A DNA stretch of 64,000 bases. Source: Adiantum capillus-veneris (taxonomy: Eukaryota; Streptophyta; Polypodiopsida; Polypodiales; Pteridaceae). Positions 1 through 10,320 of the stretch are shown piece by piece (positions within the stretch are counted from its first letter, which is position 1; each line of letters opens with the position of its first letter). The notes below the pieces were generated by a model. The model had not been told where the DNA came from, did not search any database, and saw only the letters and a program-made list of their open reading frames with translations. Location: the NCBI GenBank assembly GCA_014529385.2, contig CM043960.1, forward strand, positions 26,425,896 through 26,489,895, written 5' to 3'. The translations under genes and the position numbers were made by a program.

Positions 1-9
1 TGGAGCCAC

Positions 10-475
10 TTGGTGGGGCTACGAGGAGTGTTTAAGGCCGAGAGTGAAGGTGCACCCAAAAAACGAGCATCAAATATTGCAGATTGGGTGAGTCACAAGG
101 CACAACAAGCTAACAATGTGTATACATTTTACTGGTGCCAAAAATGGAAACAAGATTCTCGACAATCAGTAAGTCAGCCTAATCAAAATGATGCCACAAG
201 AGGGGCAATGAATGTGTATATTTTTTATGTAGCATTTTCTAGAGTTTATTTTTTTGAAATTTTCTCCTCAAGACAAGTTTCCCATGGGGAACAATTAGGG
301 ATAATGCTATTCTTGAATGTGCTAACAAACATGAATAGCTTGGTTTACGCAAAAGGAAGAAAGCCAACTATGTGCATGCATTTGGGGAATCTCCTCACAA
401 TGCAATAGAAATTGGAGCTCGACATTCTTTGGTGAAACCTCAAGGAATCACAAATAAAATTGATGGTCTATGACA
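10..475 (+). pseudogene. Partial unrecognised coding exons
   Basis: Two protein-like stretches run off the left edge. The first is open from the window start to about 205 and is basic and Gln/Asn-rich, with a KKRASNIADWVSHKAQQ segment. The second follows a tttctcctcaag acceptor at about 270 and reads in one frame to a TGA near 475 (RDNAILECANKHE, then HAFGESPHNAIEIGARHS). One in-frame TAG lies near 340. The donor of the small intron (GTGTAT near 209) is weak. I do not recognise the family. Sequence after 475 belongs to a repeat, so the gene is probably truncated there. Confidence 0.3.
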
Positions 476-479
476 AACT

Positions 480-2262
480 CGCAATCAAATTAACCTTCTA
501 TTGCAATATCACACACAAAATCAATCCAATAGCTTAGTGATAAATTGCAATCAATTAATCCATTCCAAGCCAACTTTACATCATGCAAAGGGATGACATA
601 TTGAGAAGTTAAGACACTTCCTTATCAAGGATCAATGCAACATAAGTTGCTCATATCTAATTATCAAAATCATTTGAACCTAAGTAGGGTTGTCATTTAA
701 GCTTGCATCTTCATACTTTTGATTATGGCGCATGCAAATGCACAAATTAATGAAATTTGCTACCATATCCAATCAAATTGACATACACGTCAATGATAAC
801 ACATAAAATCATCCTCAATTGTGTGCAATTGAGTCATCCCAAGTCAATTAATTATACATACACCAATCTTTTAGGTCTTTTAATAATCACAATTATTATT
901 TGAGACCAATCATTTATCCCCAATTTGGATATTGAATGCCATTGAGTAGGCACACACACACCCAAATTTATACCAAAAGTATATGCAACTAATCCATCAA
1001 TTTCACATTGCAACGCTCCCATTCCATACTTGATCAAGAATAGATGAGCACATGCATGCTTAATTTCTCAAAAATTAATTATAATTTGAGCAATGCACAC
1101 ACTCCAAAATTAAGCATACAAATTCAATTTTGGCTCAATTGGCAATGCAATTATGCCTATATCTAATGGTTGCACACACATTCAACAACAATCACAAATA
1201 ATTTAGGTGTCCTAATTGACCATCAATCATTGAAAATCAAGTGGTCTTGAATGGGCATACAAACTCAATCACATGTCCAAATATTTTGGCAATTAAGCAT
1301 ATCTATTGATTGGAATTTCCTGACATACACATCAATGGAATGATTGCACACTCACATATCATCAATTCCCTCAATTTCTATGCTTGCACAATTCAAAACT
1401 TGGGTGCGCACACACTTGACTTTATGGCAATTTTTTCCCTTTTTCTTGCACTACACACACATTGATCTTTATACACACATGAATTCTTGTAGGAAATTTA
1501 GCTTCATCTTGATATACACATGATTCATCAACCAATATTGACCATTGATCTCACTCCAATTCAATCAAATTAGACATAAAGTGCAGATTACTTGATTTAC
1601 ACACCTAATTTTAGCAAATGATTAGCACACATTGGAGCCACATGAACCATGTAAGAATTCAATTGAGCAAGTTAGTATACTTACATTATCAATGAATTCC
1701 ATGTCATTCCTTGCTCCATGTGAAGATGCATCATTGCACACACAAGTATGTGAACCACCGAATTGACTCCAAAAATTGACCAATGTAGGTCAAAAATCAA
1801 TCACTCAAATCGTAAGATTAGGCATGATTAACACAACAAACTTGACTAAAGTGATTACAACCTCCAATTAGGAAATTACATATACTTTACACATACAAAT
1901 TAGTGGTTAAATTAATGAAATTAGTCAAAGGTGAGTGGAATTTAGAATAAAATTAGTCAAGATTAGCATGAAAATGAAGCAAAATTAGTAACGGTTATGT
2001 GAAATTAGTGAATTTAGGAGTAAAATTGGAGGGTTGGGGGCATCATCGTGAAATTAGTGAATTTAGGAGTAAAATTGGAGGGTTGTGAAATTAGTGAATT
2101 AGTAACGGTTATGTGAAATTAGTGAATTTAGGAGTAAAATTGGAGGGTTGGGGGCATCATCGTAACTCAAAATCTAGCTTCAATTTCTTATGCACGCATA
2201 GTCAAATCACACTCAATTGAGTTATACACACTCAAAACCAATGAAATTACTCTATTTTCAAC
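480..2262 (-). repeat. Inverted fragment of the LTR-element leader
   Basis: Read on the minus strand, this AT-rich, CACACA-containing DNA matches the untranslated leader at about 25,580-27,060 of the LTR element further right. Shared landmarks include the GAGTAATTTCATT stretch (near 2,250 and 25,590), the repeated AATTTCATGCTAA-type blocks, and the ATGAGCAA stretch (near 650 and 27,000). No LTR or coding sequence accompanies it, so it is a detached internal fragment in opposite orientation. The left boundary is uncertain. Confidence 0.6.
1988..2163. repeat. Short tandem duplications
   Basis: The block GTGAAATTAGTGAATTTAGG plus the following AGTAAAATTGGAGGGTT occurs three times within 175 bases. 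The first and third copies are each followed by GGGGGCATCATCG. This looks like replication slippage inside the leader fragment. Confidence 0.8.
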
Positions 2263-2398
2263 ATCCTCTACTCACTCGTGGTCATAGCATAGGCCTAATT
2301 GCAGCCCACGATCAACAAAATCATCAATTAACACAAGATGATTAGCATGTGTGCATCCTTTGATAGAACGCAAAATAGCTTTATAGTTGTGAAGACCA

Positions 2399-2487
2399 AA
2401 AGCCAATCAAGTGGATCAAGGCACATGGAACACATAAACAAAACTCCACAATACTACTGGCGCGCCGTGATCCACTTGATTGGCTTT
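2399..2487. repeat. 20-bp inverted repeat (hairpin)
   Basis: Positions 2399-2418 (AAAGCCAATCAAGTGGATCA) are the exact reverse complement of 2468-2487, with a 49-base spacer. The GTGATCCAC core of the arm recurs at about 2,560, at 2,618 and at the edge of each (GA)n unit between 3.3 and 3.72 kb. This may be a small foldback element or a decayed inverted-repeat element. Confidence 0.7.
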
Positions 2488-2838
2488 CATACAAAGTAAT
2501 AGCTACCAAAACATCAAAAAAATTTATACTCCAAAATAAAAACCTTTGTACAATTTCAAGAGTGGATCACGGTGTGCGAGGTACATAAACGAACCTTCAA
2601 AATACTAATGGCATGCCGTGATCCAATTTCGGTTGGTGAAATGTTAAGTGGTCTTTTACATTTTGAAGCACAATTCCTAGACACAACTAAACTATGGACC
2701 AAATCAAAGTGAAGAGATTGCCTTTACCTTTGCCAGGACTGGACCTTGCTCTTGGAGTAGAGATTCAAGGACTAGGAATTTTGTTGGTGGTCTTCACACT
2801 TTTGATTAATGCACCTTCTAGGAGGCAGAGGCCTTTAT
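2488..2838. other. Intergenic, no gene seen
   Basis: AT-rich DNA with two more copies of the GTGATCC core. I see no coding signal. Confidence 0.5.

Positions 2839-2839
<1 letters not shown>

Positions 2840-2902
<63 letters not shown>
2840..2902. repeat. (CT)n microsatellite
   Basis: An uninterrupted CT dinucleotide run of about 60 bases. Confidence 0.95.
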
Positions 2903-2903
<1 letters not shown>

Positions 2904-2987
2904 GCCTCTATCTTCCTCTCGATGTCTGTATTTGCTTCTCCAATATGATTTCTCTTCTCCCCTTTACTAAGTTACTCTCTCTCTCTT

Positions 2988-2990
<3 letters not shown>

Positions 2991-3047
<57 letters not shown>
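2991..3047. repeat. (CT)n microsatellite
   Basis: An uninterrupted CT run of about 56 bases. Open frames across it (poly Leu-Ser or Arg-Glu) are artefacts of the repeat. Confidence 0.95.
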
Positions 3048-3049
<2 letters not shown>

Positions 3050-3159
3050 CCCTTTTCATACAATAATAGACTTTATCGTTAGCGTTTTTGATGAAGCACA
3101 CCGACATGCAATAAATGGTGTTTGAAAGAGGAAGACACAAGTGTTGGGTTTGAAAGAGG

Positions 3160-3349
3160 AAGACACAGAGGGAGAGAGAGAGAGAGAGAGTGAGAGAAAG
3201 TGTTTTTAAGTGCTTGGTTGGTTTGAAAGAGGAAGACACACAGAGAGAGAGAGAGAGAGAGAGAAAGAGACGGAAGTCATAATTGGACCACGGTGCACAA
3301 AAGAATTATTTTCTATACGCAAATTTGAGCGCACACTTCGTGATCCATA

Positions 3350-3441
<92 letters not shown>

Positions 3442-3516
3442 ACACAAGAAGTGGAGCACGGTGCGCAAAAGGCTATTAACCCGTCTCAATATTGACTTCA
3501 CACGTCGTGATCCACA

Positions 3517-3567
<51 letters not shown>

Positions 3568-3569
3568 GA

Positions 3570-3603
<34 letters not shown>

Positions 3604-3719
3604 GGACAGAGAGAGATAGGGTAAGAGAGAGAGAGAGAGAAGGAATTCAAGGATTGGTACACGGCGCATGATAGGCTATATTGTCTTCTCATTTTTCAGC
3701 CTGTGCGCCGTGATCCACT

Positions 3720-3790
<71 letters not shown>
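3160..3790. repeat. Composite tandem repeat with (GA)n blocks
   Basis: Five (GA)n blocks (about 3,171, 3,241, 3,353-3,438, 3,521-3,640 and 3,722-3,787) alternate with related 70-80-base spacers. Each of the last three spacers has a CACGGTGC/CACGGCGC start and a CGTGATCCA(C/T)(A/T)CAAA end next to the next GA block. The unit is therefore spacer plus GA tract, repeated about four times. The last GA block directly precedes the ATG of the H3-like ORF at 3814 and would form its 5' leader. Confidence 0.8.
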
Positions 3791-3791
<1 letters not shown>

Positions 3792-3813
3792 TTTCATTTA
3801 TCCTTACAGTGGA

Positions 3814-4020
3814 ATGGCAAGAACAAAGGCAACAGCAAGGAAGGCAAAGAAAGGACCAGGGCTTGCAAAGAAAGCATGTGGAAGGTCTTCTAGTAAGAAG
3901 AAAAGTTCATGTAAACCAATGAAGATTTTGAAGGGACCAAGAATGAAGAATATTGAGAGAAACATGGTTTTATTTGGAGAGATTAAAAAAAAAGATGTAA
4001 CCTGGAATGAGAGAAATTAA
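3814..4020 (+). CDS. Short basic ORF with a histone H3 tail-like start
   Basis: From its first ATG this 68-residue ORF begins MARTKATARKAKKGPG. That closely follows the conserved histone H3 N-terminus (ARTKQTARKS), keeping the ARTK and TARK contexts of H3 K4 and K9. The rest is Lys/Ser-rich (KKACGRSSSKKKSSCK) and has no histone fold. It ends at a TAA after a run of nine A, where a frameshift is possible. It lies just upstream of Ulp1-like exons in the same orientation and may be the first exon of that gene: a GG|GTAAGT donor occurs near 4,073. Function is unknown. Chance similarity of a Lys/Arg-rich segment is the alternative. Confidence 0.45.
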   Translation: MARTKATARKAKKGPGLAKKACGRSSSKKKSSCKPMKILKGPRMKNIERNMVLFGEIKKKDVTWNERN

Positions 4021-4121
4021 AGAAGATACAGAGTTCTGTTGTTGATGAAGAGGCACAGAGGAGAAATTATGGGTAAGTTACCACAGACTTGAATGAAAAA
4101 AACAACAATATTTTACATTCC

Positions 4122-5233
4122 ATGAAAGAAGGACTGTTAGCAACAATTCCCCTTGTTGATGGTGCTCGACAATTAGCTCTAGATTCTGTTGATATTAGTA
4201 TTTTGAAAGATCCCAATGCACAAATTGCAAACTCTATTGTTTATTTATGCCTAAAGTAAGTGCTCTTCTCTACCTTTAAGATCCTTTAATGTTGTATTTG
4301 GTCTCTAATTAAATATTTGTTATTGATTGTAGCTTAATAAAGAGCCAGCTCCCTCAACAAACCCATATTAAGATACATTTTTTAGATCCACAGTTGTCTG
4401 TGCCACTCCGAATAAAAAACACCCCTCATGGCATATTGCAGACATGGTTTGTCCACTGTCCAATGCTTCAGGTCACAACTCTGGTGTTTCCATAAAAATC
4501 AAATAATCATTGGAGCCTTGTATGCATTGAACTAGACAAACAAGTGGTATGGACTATCAACTCCATACAAGGAACACATTCAGAGATAAGAGTGTGAGTG
4601 TTGGTATAACCTTGTGTTTTTATTTGGGCTATGGATGATGACCTCAATATTGTTAATAACAAATAACTCTCATTGTTCACAGATGTGTAAAAAGATTAAT
4701 TCATGTCTATGGAAGGCTTTGTGGACATCATGAACTCTACAGGGCAACCTTTAAAGCTATCGAAATGCCTAATCAAACAGATCTGAATTCCTGTGGTTAG
4801 AGATATCTTCTCCACGCAAAGTACATACTTCAGAGTTTTTTTCTTTGAATCCATTTATGTCTAAGGTAATTCCGTGCTATGGTTTGGATCAACTTGGTGC
4901 TATTATTAATTGAAGTATTGACCACAAGTTAACCTAATTTTGCAAAATGCTGTGGAAAATTATACATTGGAGTATTTACAAAGGTACTGCACATCAATGA
5001 TTCAACATCTACTATCTCTTTCAACTCCAAGAGTTTTAGATGCAAAAGACAATTTTATCGATGACCATATAATAACTTTAACAATGACCGGTGATGAAGA
5101 AGTCATGCCACTTTCCACCACTAGAAACCAAATCCCTAAAACTGACCCCACCATATTAGAGGATGGCAGACACCGGTTTGCTTTGCAGTTGGAGCGGCTG
5201 AAATGGAAGTTGGGGTTGATCAATGTGAGCTAG
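4122..5233 (+). pseudogene. Ulp1/C48-type SUMO-protease-like gene, broken
   Basis: Four exons can be read: 4122-4255, 4333 to about 4,607, 4683-4865 and 4929-5233. The first join (donor GTAAGT at 4256, acceptor TTGTAG ending 4332) keeps frame and gives NSIVYLCLNLIKSQ, like the first helix of Ulp1 peptidases. Exon 2 has the catalytic-His motif NHWSLVCIELD (His at 4508-4510) and WTINSIQG where DS is usual, so Asn replaces the catalytic Asp. Exon 3 has QTDLNSCG with Gln and the Cys nucleophile (4792-4794). C48 enzymes cleave ubiquitin-like SUMO, and plant DNA transposons often carry such genes. An in-frame TAA at about 4,492, a TAG right after SCG (4798-4800) and a T-run frameshift make it inactive as read. 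Confidence 0.7.
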
Positions 5234-5634
5234 ACCAAGCTCTTGAAAATACGGATGTAAAATGCTCTTCAGAGCCAAGGAATGCAACATAGGGTCTAGG
5301 CCAAGTAGAGGAGAATAAGGGAGTGCCTATTATTGTGGCACACGATGAGGCACATGATCAATATGAGAGAGCCCAATCTCTTATAATTGCTGATGTGAAG
5401 AGCTCTTCAGAGCCAAGAGAAGATACAGAGTTTCTAGACCATGTAGAGGAGGAGGCCAACGTTGCAATCAAAGCCAGGAATAGACAACAAAACAAGTTAA
5501 CCATTCAGCCATGGAAACACAAGAGTCTTGTACTGCACAACCACAAGAGGTGGATACCCTTGGCAATACAAAAGGGAACATCGACACTCAACAACAGAAT
5601 GTCAACATTAGAAATGACCAGTATGCAAAGTTAG
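5180..5634 (+). pseudogene. Acidic low-complexity coding segment
   Basis: Downstream of the protease exons, Glu/Asp-rich sequence continues in one frame (ELDQALENTDVKCSSEPR, then HVEEEANVAIKARNR) with one TAG near 5,288. A CSSEPR/SSSEPRED motif occurs twice about 46 residues apart, indicating an old internal duplication. It resembles in composition the acidic repeats preceding the FCP1-like domain at 14-15.8 kb. I infer that it is the linker between the Ulp1-like part and the FCP1-like part of this locus. Confidence 0.4.
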
Positions 5635-5689
5635 ACATGCATGCTTTGCTAGTGACTGAGCAAAGCAGAGAGTCAGTTGTGTGAGATAC

Positions 5690-6356
5690 TTCTATGCAGG
5701 AAAGACGGGTAGAGCGGTATTGCTCTAGTGAGTCATGACAGGAGTACGTTGTGCAAGAGTCTATGCATAAGGAGTTAGAGCATGAGAGCTCTAGTGAGTC
5801 ACAGCAAATTGAGTGGTCATGTTTGCAGTGGATGATTGCAAAGGAGGCTGAGATGTCATCGATTATGCAGTCATTCCTTTCTATGCTCGACAGTGAGCAT
5901 GGGGATATAGTTGTGCAGGATATGTCTTCCAGCAGACACCTAGAGCAGCTGGTTTGCTCTGAGGTTGCACGACAGGTTGATGTGTCTTTTGCGGACAGTC
6001 AGGAGATGACTGTGGCTGACACACCTTGTCAGTCAGAGATGCCTATTGCCAGGGATATATATGTTGATGCATGCTCCGTAGAGCTAGTAGGGCCCACTAG
6101 CATTGCATCAGCATTCAGTGGTCTCATGTATGAGATGCTGATCTTGAGATCGGATATCGCAGCTGCAGTGGGAGCATTTGCAGTTGGGGTTGTCAGTCAT
6201 TTTTTGACTGATGATGGCATAGTGCACGAGGGAGATATGCAGGTATTGCGTACATACTTGAAATACGTGTGCAGTACGTCTGGTGGTGTATGGACTTACA
6301 GGGGAGCAGGACAGCCGGATGCACACGATCACAGCCAGTCAGTGGGCATCGGTTGA
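5690..6356 (+). CDS. Retroelement 3' ORF with hydrophobic C-terminal segment
   Basis: The clean open frame is 5751-6356, with the first ATG at 5763. The N-terminal half is Glu/Ser-rich and repeats a SSSE(S/T)Q motif. The C-terminal half contains SGLMYEMLILRS followed by a hydrophobic AAAVGAFAVGVVSHF stretch. A decayed homologue lies at 54,960-55,480 (SAFKHLMYNLLVSR, VVIVGEFVAGIVS) with the same order of parts. In both places the ORF is followed within 75-100 bases by a purine tract and a TGTTGGGGTA LTR-like start, so I infer that it is the last ORF of an LTR element. No domain is recognised. Confidence 0.45.
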
Positions 6357-6424
6357 GAGTGATTTTGTCTCGCCTTTTGTAGTCTTTAGACTAAGTTCCC
6401 TTGCTTAAAGGCACGGTCGCCTTT

Positions 6425-6660
6425 AAGTGGGAGGTTGTTGGGGTATAGGCGCCTGTGCCTTGCCCGGTCGCCCAGAGTCTGGGCGCCCACTGACTTGTAT
6501 ACCTTATACATAGCATAAGTGTATAGGGGGCTGCCCACTGATTGAGTCTCCCCACCCATATCTGTGTGTCGTGTGTTCTTCTCCTTCCTCTTCTCTCCTG
6601 CACAATTCCTTCAGCTTAAATAATATACTCTTTTTTGTTTCTAACGAATTAGATGTATGA
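6425..6660 (+). mobile_element. Polypurine tract and LTR start (3' end of an LTR element)
   Basis: AAGTGGGAGGT (6425-6435) abuts TGTTGGGGTATAGGCGCC (from 6436), the usual arrangement of polypurine tract and 3' LTR. A relative lies at 55,560-55,590 (AGTGGGAGTA then TGTTGGGGTAAAGGCGGC). The right edge of the LTR is not defined by the sequence. It lies before the FCP1-like exon at 6676, so this element fragment sits between the acidic segment and that exon. Confidence 0.5.
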
Positions 6661-6675
6661 ACACAATGATTGCAG

Positions 6676-7246
6676 AGACTAATCATTTTTTATCTCAATG
6701 GATTGTTGCTGCTACGACAGCCGTACAGTGTACATACAGAGATCTCCGATTTACATAGTTTCCGCTTGGGAAATCTTAGAGTAGTAATTCGACCAAGCAC
6801 AACAAAATTTTTGAATTTTTTGATTCCATGGTTTAGGGTTGCTATTTGGTCTTCAATGCAGACCCAAAACTTGAATCCCCTTGTTTCCATAGTTTGCAGT
6901 TTGGTTGAAATTCAAAGATCAAATTTTATTTTGTGTATAGTCAAAGAAATTGTAATACTATTGCGGAACATTTCCACCCAACTAAAGCTAATGTACCACT
7001 TTTCTACAAGCCCTTTGAACATATCATTGTGCCTTATGATGCTCTCAATACTTTATTGATTGATGACACACCACATAAGGGTTTACTTAATCCACCCGCA
7101 CTACTATTTTCCCACCTTCATTTGAAGGGAATCTTCACGATTTTTACCTAGAGGACATTTTGGTCCCATACCTGCAAGGAATGTACTTAAGTCCATTGAG
7201 CATATCGGAATTTGTACTTACAAATAATTCATTGTTTATACAATAA
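6676..7246 (+). pseudogene. FCP1/CTD-phosphatase-like (HAD) domain, broken
   Basis: The exon follows a gattgcag acceptor (AG 6674-6675). It reads RLIIFYLNGLLLLR, then VVIRPSTTKFLNF and FRVAIWSSMQTQNL. After a frameshift near 6,915 come FVYSQRNCN, YKPFEHI and LNTLLIDDTPHKGLLNPP. After another near 7,150 comes LEDILVPYLQGMY, ending at TAA 7244-7246. This is the order of the FCP1/SCP phosphatase fold (DLNGLL, R..F..FL, VWSS, WDQ.C, LLVDD.P.K...NP). The catalytic first Asp of the DxN motif is Tyr here, a single-base change. Such enzymes remove phosphate from Ser residues, classically on the RNA polymerase II tail. As read it is a catalytically dead relic. Confidence 0.7.
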
Positions 7247-7285
7247 TTTGATATTGTCTACCTGTCTATGTGTTTCAAATACTCA

Positions 7286-7286
<1 letters not shown>

Positions 7287-7321
<35 letters not shown>
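7287..7321. repeat. (GA)n microsatellite
   Basis: An AG dinucleotide run of about 32 bases. Confidence 0.95.
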
Positions 7322-7322
<1 letters not shown>

Positions 7323-7535
7323 TTGAGAAAACACTTGATATTAAGATTAAACTAGTCAAAAAAGTAACATTTTGTTGAATCCATTCAGGCTAGATTATAT
7401 GGGCACAATTTGAATACGGCTAGAAAGATCTCCACACGAAAAATGTTTCTCCCTTCGTTGCATTACTCTTCGTCCGCCCAGCAAGAAATAAAAGTTTACG
7501 TAGTCAATGTTGGTAGTCTCCTCCACTATGTCATG

Positions 7536-8530
7536 TCAAAGTTGCAAAAGATTGTGTTGCTGCCTTATTGTAAATACTATCATAAGATTTAGGTCTTTGT
7601 CCACCACTTCCATGTCTATGACAGCATTGTTTGCCAAACTTGCTGCTTCTTGGTCCATAGGCACATACCAACCTTCAACAATGTGAGAACGCTTGTACCA
7701 AAAGGAGATTATTAATGTTTGTGTCGCAAGCATATACTTGACAATGAAAGTGTCAAGAACAATCTCGCAACATATGCCATCTGTTTCTTTCACATACCAC
7801 CCTCAATCAAGAAGCTTATCACACAAGAGGGAATCAAAAGATTTGCAAAGTAGCATAGTTTTAGCAACATGTACATTGCAGGTATGAAATAACTCAACAA
7901 AGAGACCAACAGGACAGAAATTTGCAAGTTTCACCAATTTAGTGGGTACAAAGTTTTGGAGAGACCTTTGAACATCCCTATAGAGCCTGCTCCTCAATGC
8001 CTCACTCATTGTTGTGTCGAGAACGGGCCAATCCACGAAGTTCCAGTTGGTTGGTAGTGAAACCTTCACCAACACTCCTCTTTGATTCCTTTGATTGAGT
8101 TGGTAGAAATGGTCAAAGAAGAAAATACCCTCGTCTGCAAGGCTTTTGCTAGTTCTGTCTGCATATTGCAAGACCCCAATATGAGCATGGGTCATAGAGA
8201 TGAGACCTATAATGCATTGTGGCTCCCATTCCTCATATGAGGAAGGATAGATGTCTGTGAATGTAAAAGAATAGAAATAAATACAAACATCTCTATAAAT
8301 ATCTGTAATAAAAGAAGAAGTAAACAGATTCACATTTGAAATGTAAGATAATATTTATAGAGGAGTGCTAAATAATTAACTCACAATTGCACTGTGGATT
8401 ATGCACCATGGAGACATCGCTGCCATTAGCAATCACATCTGAATGAGTGAAAACATGTTGAACAAAGACCTCTTTCACGGTCTTCTTACCAACCTCGACT
8501 TTGAAATCCAGAACTCTTGCTTTCCATGCA
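7536..8530 (-). pseudogene. Unrecognised two-exon gene
   Basis: On the minus strand, exon 1 (about 8530-8385) reads VLDFKVEVGKKTVKEVFVQH and ends at an AATT|GTGAGT donor. A 130-base intron (8384-8255) ends TTTTACATTCACAG, and exon 2 (8254 down) continues in frame as YIYPSSYEEWEPQ. Exon 2 encodes about 150 residues (NWNFVDWPVLDTTMSEAL and others), hits one TGA at 7803-7805, and stays open in the same frame to about 7,550 (GWYVKETDGICCE, then YKRSHIVEGWYVP). The clean splice and long frame support a real gene broken by one nonsense change. Two GWYV-type segments flank the C-terminal part. Upstream sequence may hold further coding DNA (YAAKKEKKQSNKYVSFVHGK) in another frame. I do not recognise the family. 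Confidence 0.5.
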
Positions 8531-8769
8531 CAAACGAAACATATTTGTTGCTTTGCTTTTTCTCCTTCTTGGCTGCATAAGAACCCAAGAACCTTTGCTT
8601 ATCCTCTACTCTTGCCACCTATTATCTGTAGTGAGAGAGTTTGAGATTAAGATAGTGCTTATGCTACTACATGGTCTTCTTGGCGCACTAATAGTGAGGT
8701 TAGAGCAACTTCTAGAACTTCTTGGGCAAGAAGAAGACGAAGCCATAGCTATAATGGAGGGAGAATGAG

Positions 8770-9360
8770 TTTTGAAAGCCTTTCATAAAGGTAGTGGATA
8801 CCTTTTAATGAAGGGAGAGAGTTAGCTATCAATCAGTAGTAGTCAGGTTTTAGCAACTTGACGGCTACTGGCAGTGGGCCGTACTTTGTGAGACGAGGAA
8901 GTTACCTTACAAAAATGGGACAAATCTCAATATTTTAAAATGATTTCTTTTATTTTTGTGATATTTTCCATGCATTTCTACATCACGTAAGTTGCGCCTT
9001 CTTTTCTCTCTCTTCAATGAGGCCCTCCAAATGACCTCCAAAATTTCCTAATGCCCACCCACATTTGGCATCGGTTCTGAGGAACGGGTAGATCTAAACT
9101 AGGGAAAACAAGAGCGTCTAGTGTAGTTGTCCTTTAACTTCCTCTAGGATCCCCTAAATTAAACTTTCTCTTTAAAACCGCATGGCTTAAGAGTGTCGTC
9201 TTTTGTTGTGTAGAGGTAGCTTAGGAGTAGATTGTACTTGCTAAGTACCTTGTAGGATTATAGGATTAGGCTTAGATTTCTAGAATGATTGATGGACAAG
9301 ACAAGTCTTAAGATCAATGCTCAGGAAACCATAAAAACAAGAATTTAAGTGTTGTGGACA
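8770..9360. other. Intergenic, no gene seen
   Basis: No coding signal, long repeat or RNA gene that I can identify. Confidence 0.5.
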
Positions 9361-10115
9361 CCTTCCACCCCGAGGGATTCACCTTAGAAAACTTATTGCA
9401 CCATGTAAGTGCAAGGGAGGGGGGTTTTTTCACAAGTTACATAAGCGTATTAGTCCCGGGGCGGTCACTTATCAAAAGCTTCCTATATCACGTGCGTTCA
9501 AGAGGTTATTAATAATACCTCAATATACATACTATATTTACACTACCTGTCTATTTAAAAAACCCCCACCCTCCTCTGTATGTATACATTTTGATACATT
9601 TTGATCTTTTAATAATCCTCTCCGGTTACTCACGTGATAGCATACACATTCTAAAAAGTGACCGCCACGGGGTATTAGTTAGGGGTAGACCTCCAATAAC
9701 TTATCTCCCAAGCTTAAAAATAAGGGAGGGGGTATCATATTTATGGGGAGGGGAGAAAGTGAGAAAAGGGGAAAATGAGAAGAAGTTTTGTGTTTCAAGA
9801 TTATGGCTTCCCAAAAGAGTCTTCCCTCAAACTTGTGAGTCAATAGCTACAAAGATACATGCAAGAACTAACAGTGCTTTGTATCAATTGCTTGTTTTGT
9901 GATTATAGTTCATTTGTTGAGGGATGAAAGGTACAAAGAGTTTGTATAGGTGCAAATTTACACAAAGAACCTAACAAAAGTTATAACCATGTTTTTTGAG
10001 TAATTTAGGTGGGTCACAATTGGACGAGTAGCTAGAGTGCAGGCTGAATGGGCACATAGTTTGAAAGTCAAACTAAGACACATTGAGGGTACATGGGTGA
10101 AAGCATGAATAGGTG
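9361..10115 (+). repeat. Dispersed repeat, inverted copy at 42.24-42.69 kb
   Basis: The stretch from CCGAGGGATTCACC (about 9,372) through AAGGGAGGGGGTATCATA, CTTGTGAGTCAATAGCTAC and TTTGAAAGTCAAACTAAGACA matches the reverse complement of 42,245-42,690 block for block. The copy here is longer in the middle because the partner lacks part of the 9,450-9,690 stretch. No coding capacity is seen, so it is probably a non-autonomous element or element fragment. Confidence 0.65.
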
Positions 10116-10301
10116 GAAAGCTATATATGTGATATAATTAAATAGCATAGCATGACATTGGGGGTGTGGTCATTGGTGCCATATTCAGACGTCCAAATTT
10201 ATATTCTAAAAAATGTTATACTAAAAAATTTAGCTTTCACACACCCACTTTGTTTCATGAGTAGTTGGCAGTTTCAAACACCGTGCCCCCCGGCCCCCCG
10301 C

Positions 10302-10320
10302 CTCTCTCTCTCTCTCTCTC
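10302..10320. repeat. (CT)n microsatellite
   Basis: A short CT run just 5' of the coiled-coil/RING gene. Confidence 0.9.

Noticed and set aside
2967-3922. Poly Arg-Glu and Leu-Ser open frames
   Set aside because: They are translations of (GA)n/(CT)n tracts; open in several frames on both strands because the dinucleotide repeat cannot form stops.
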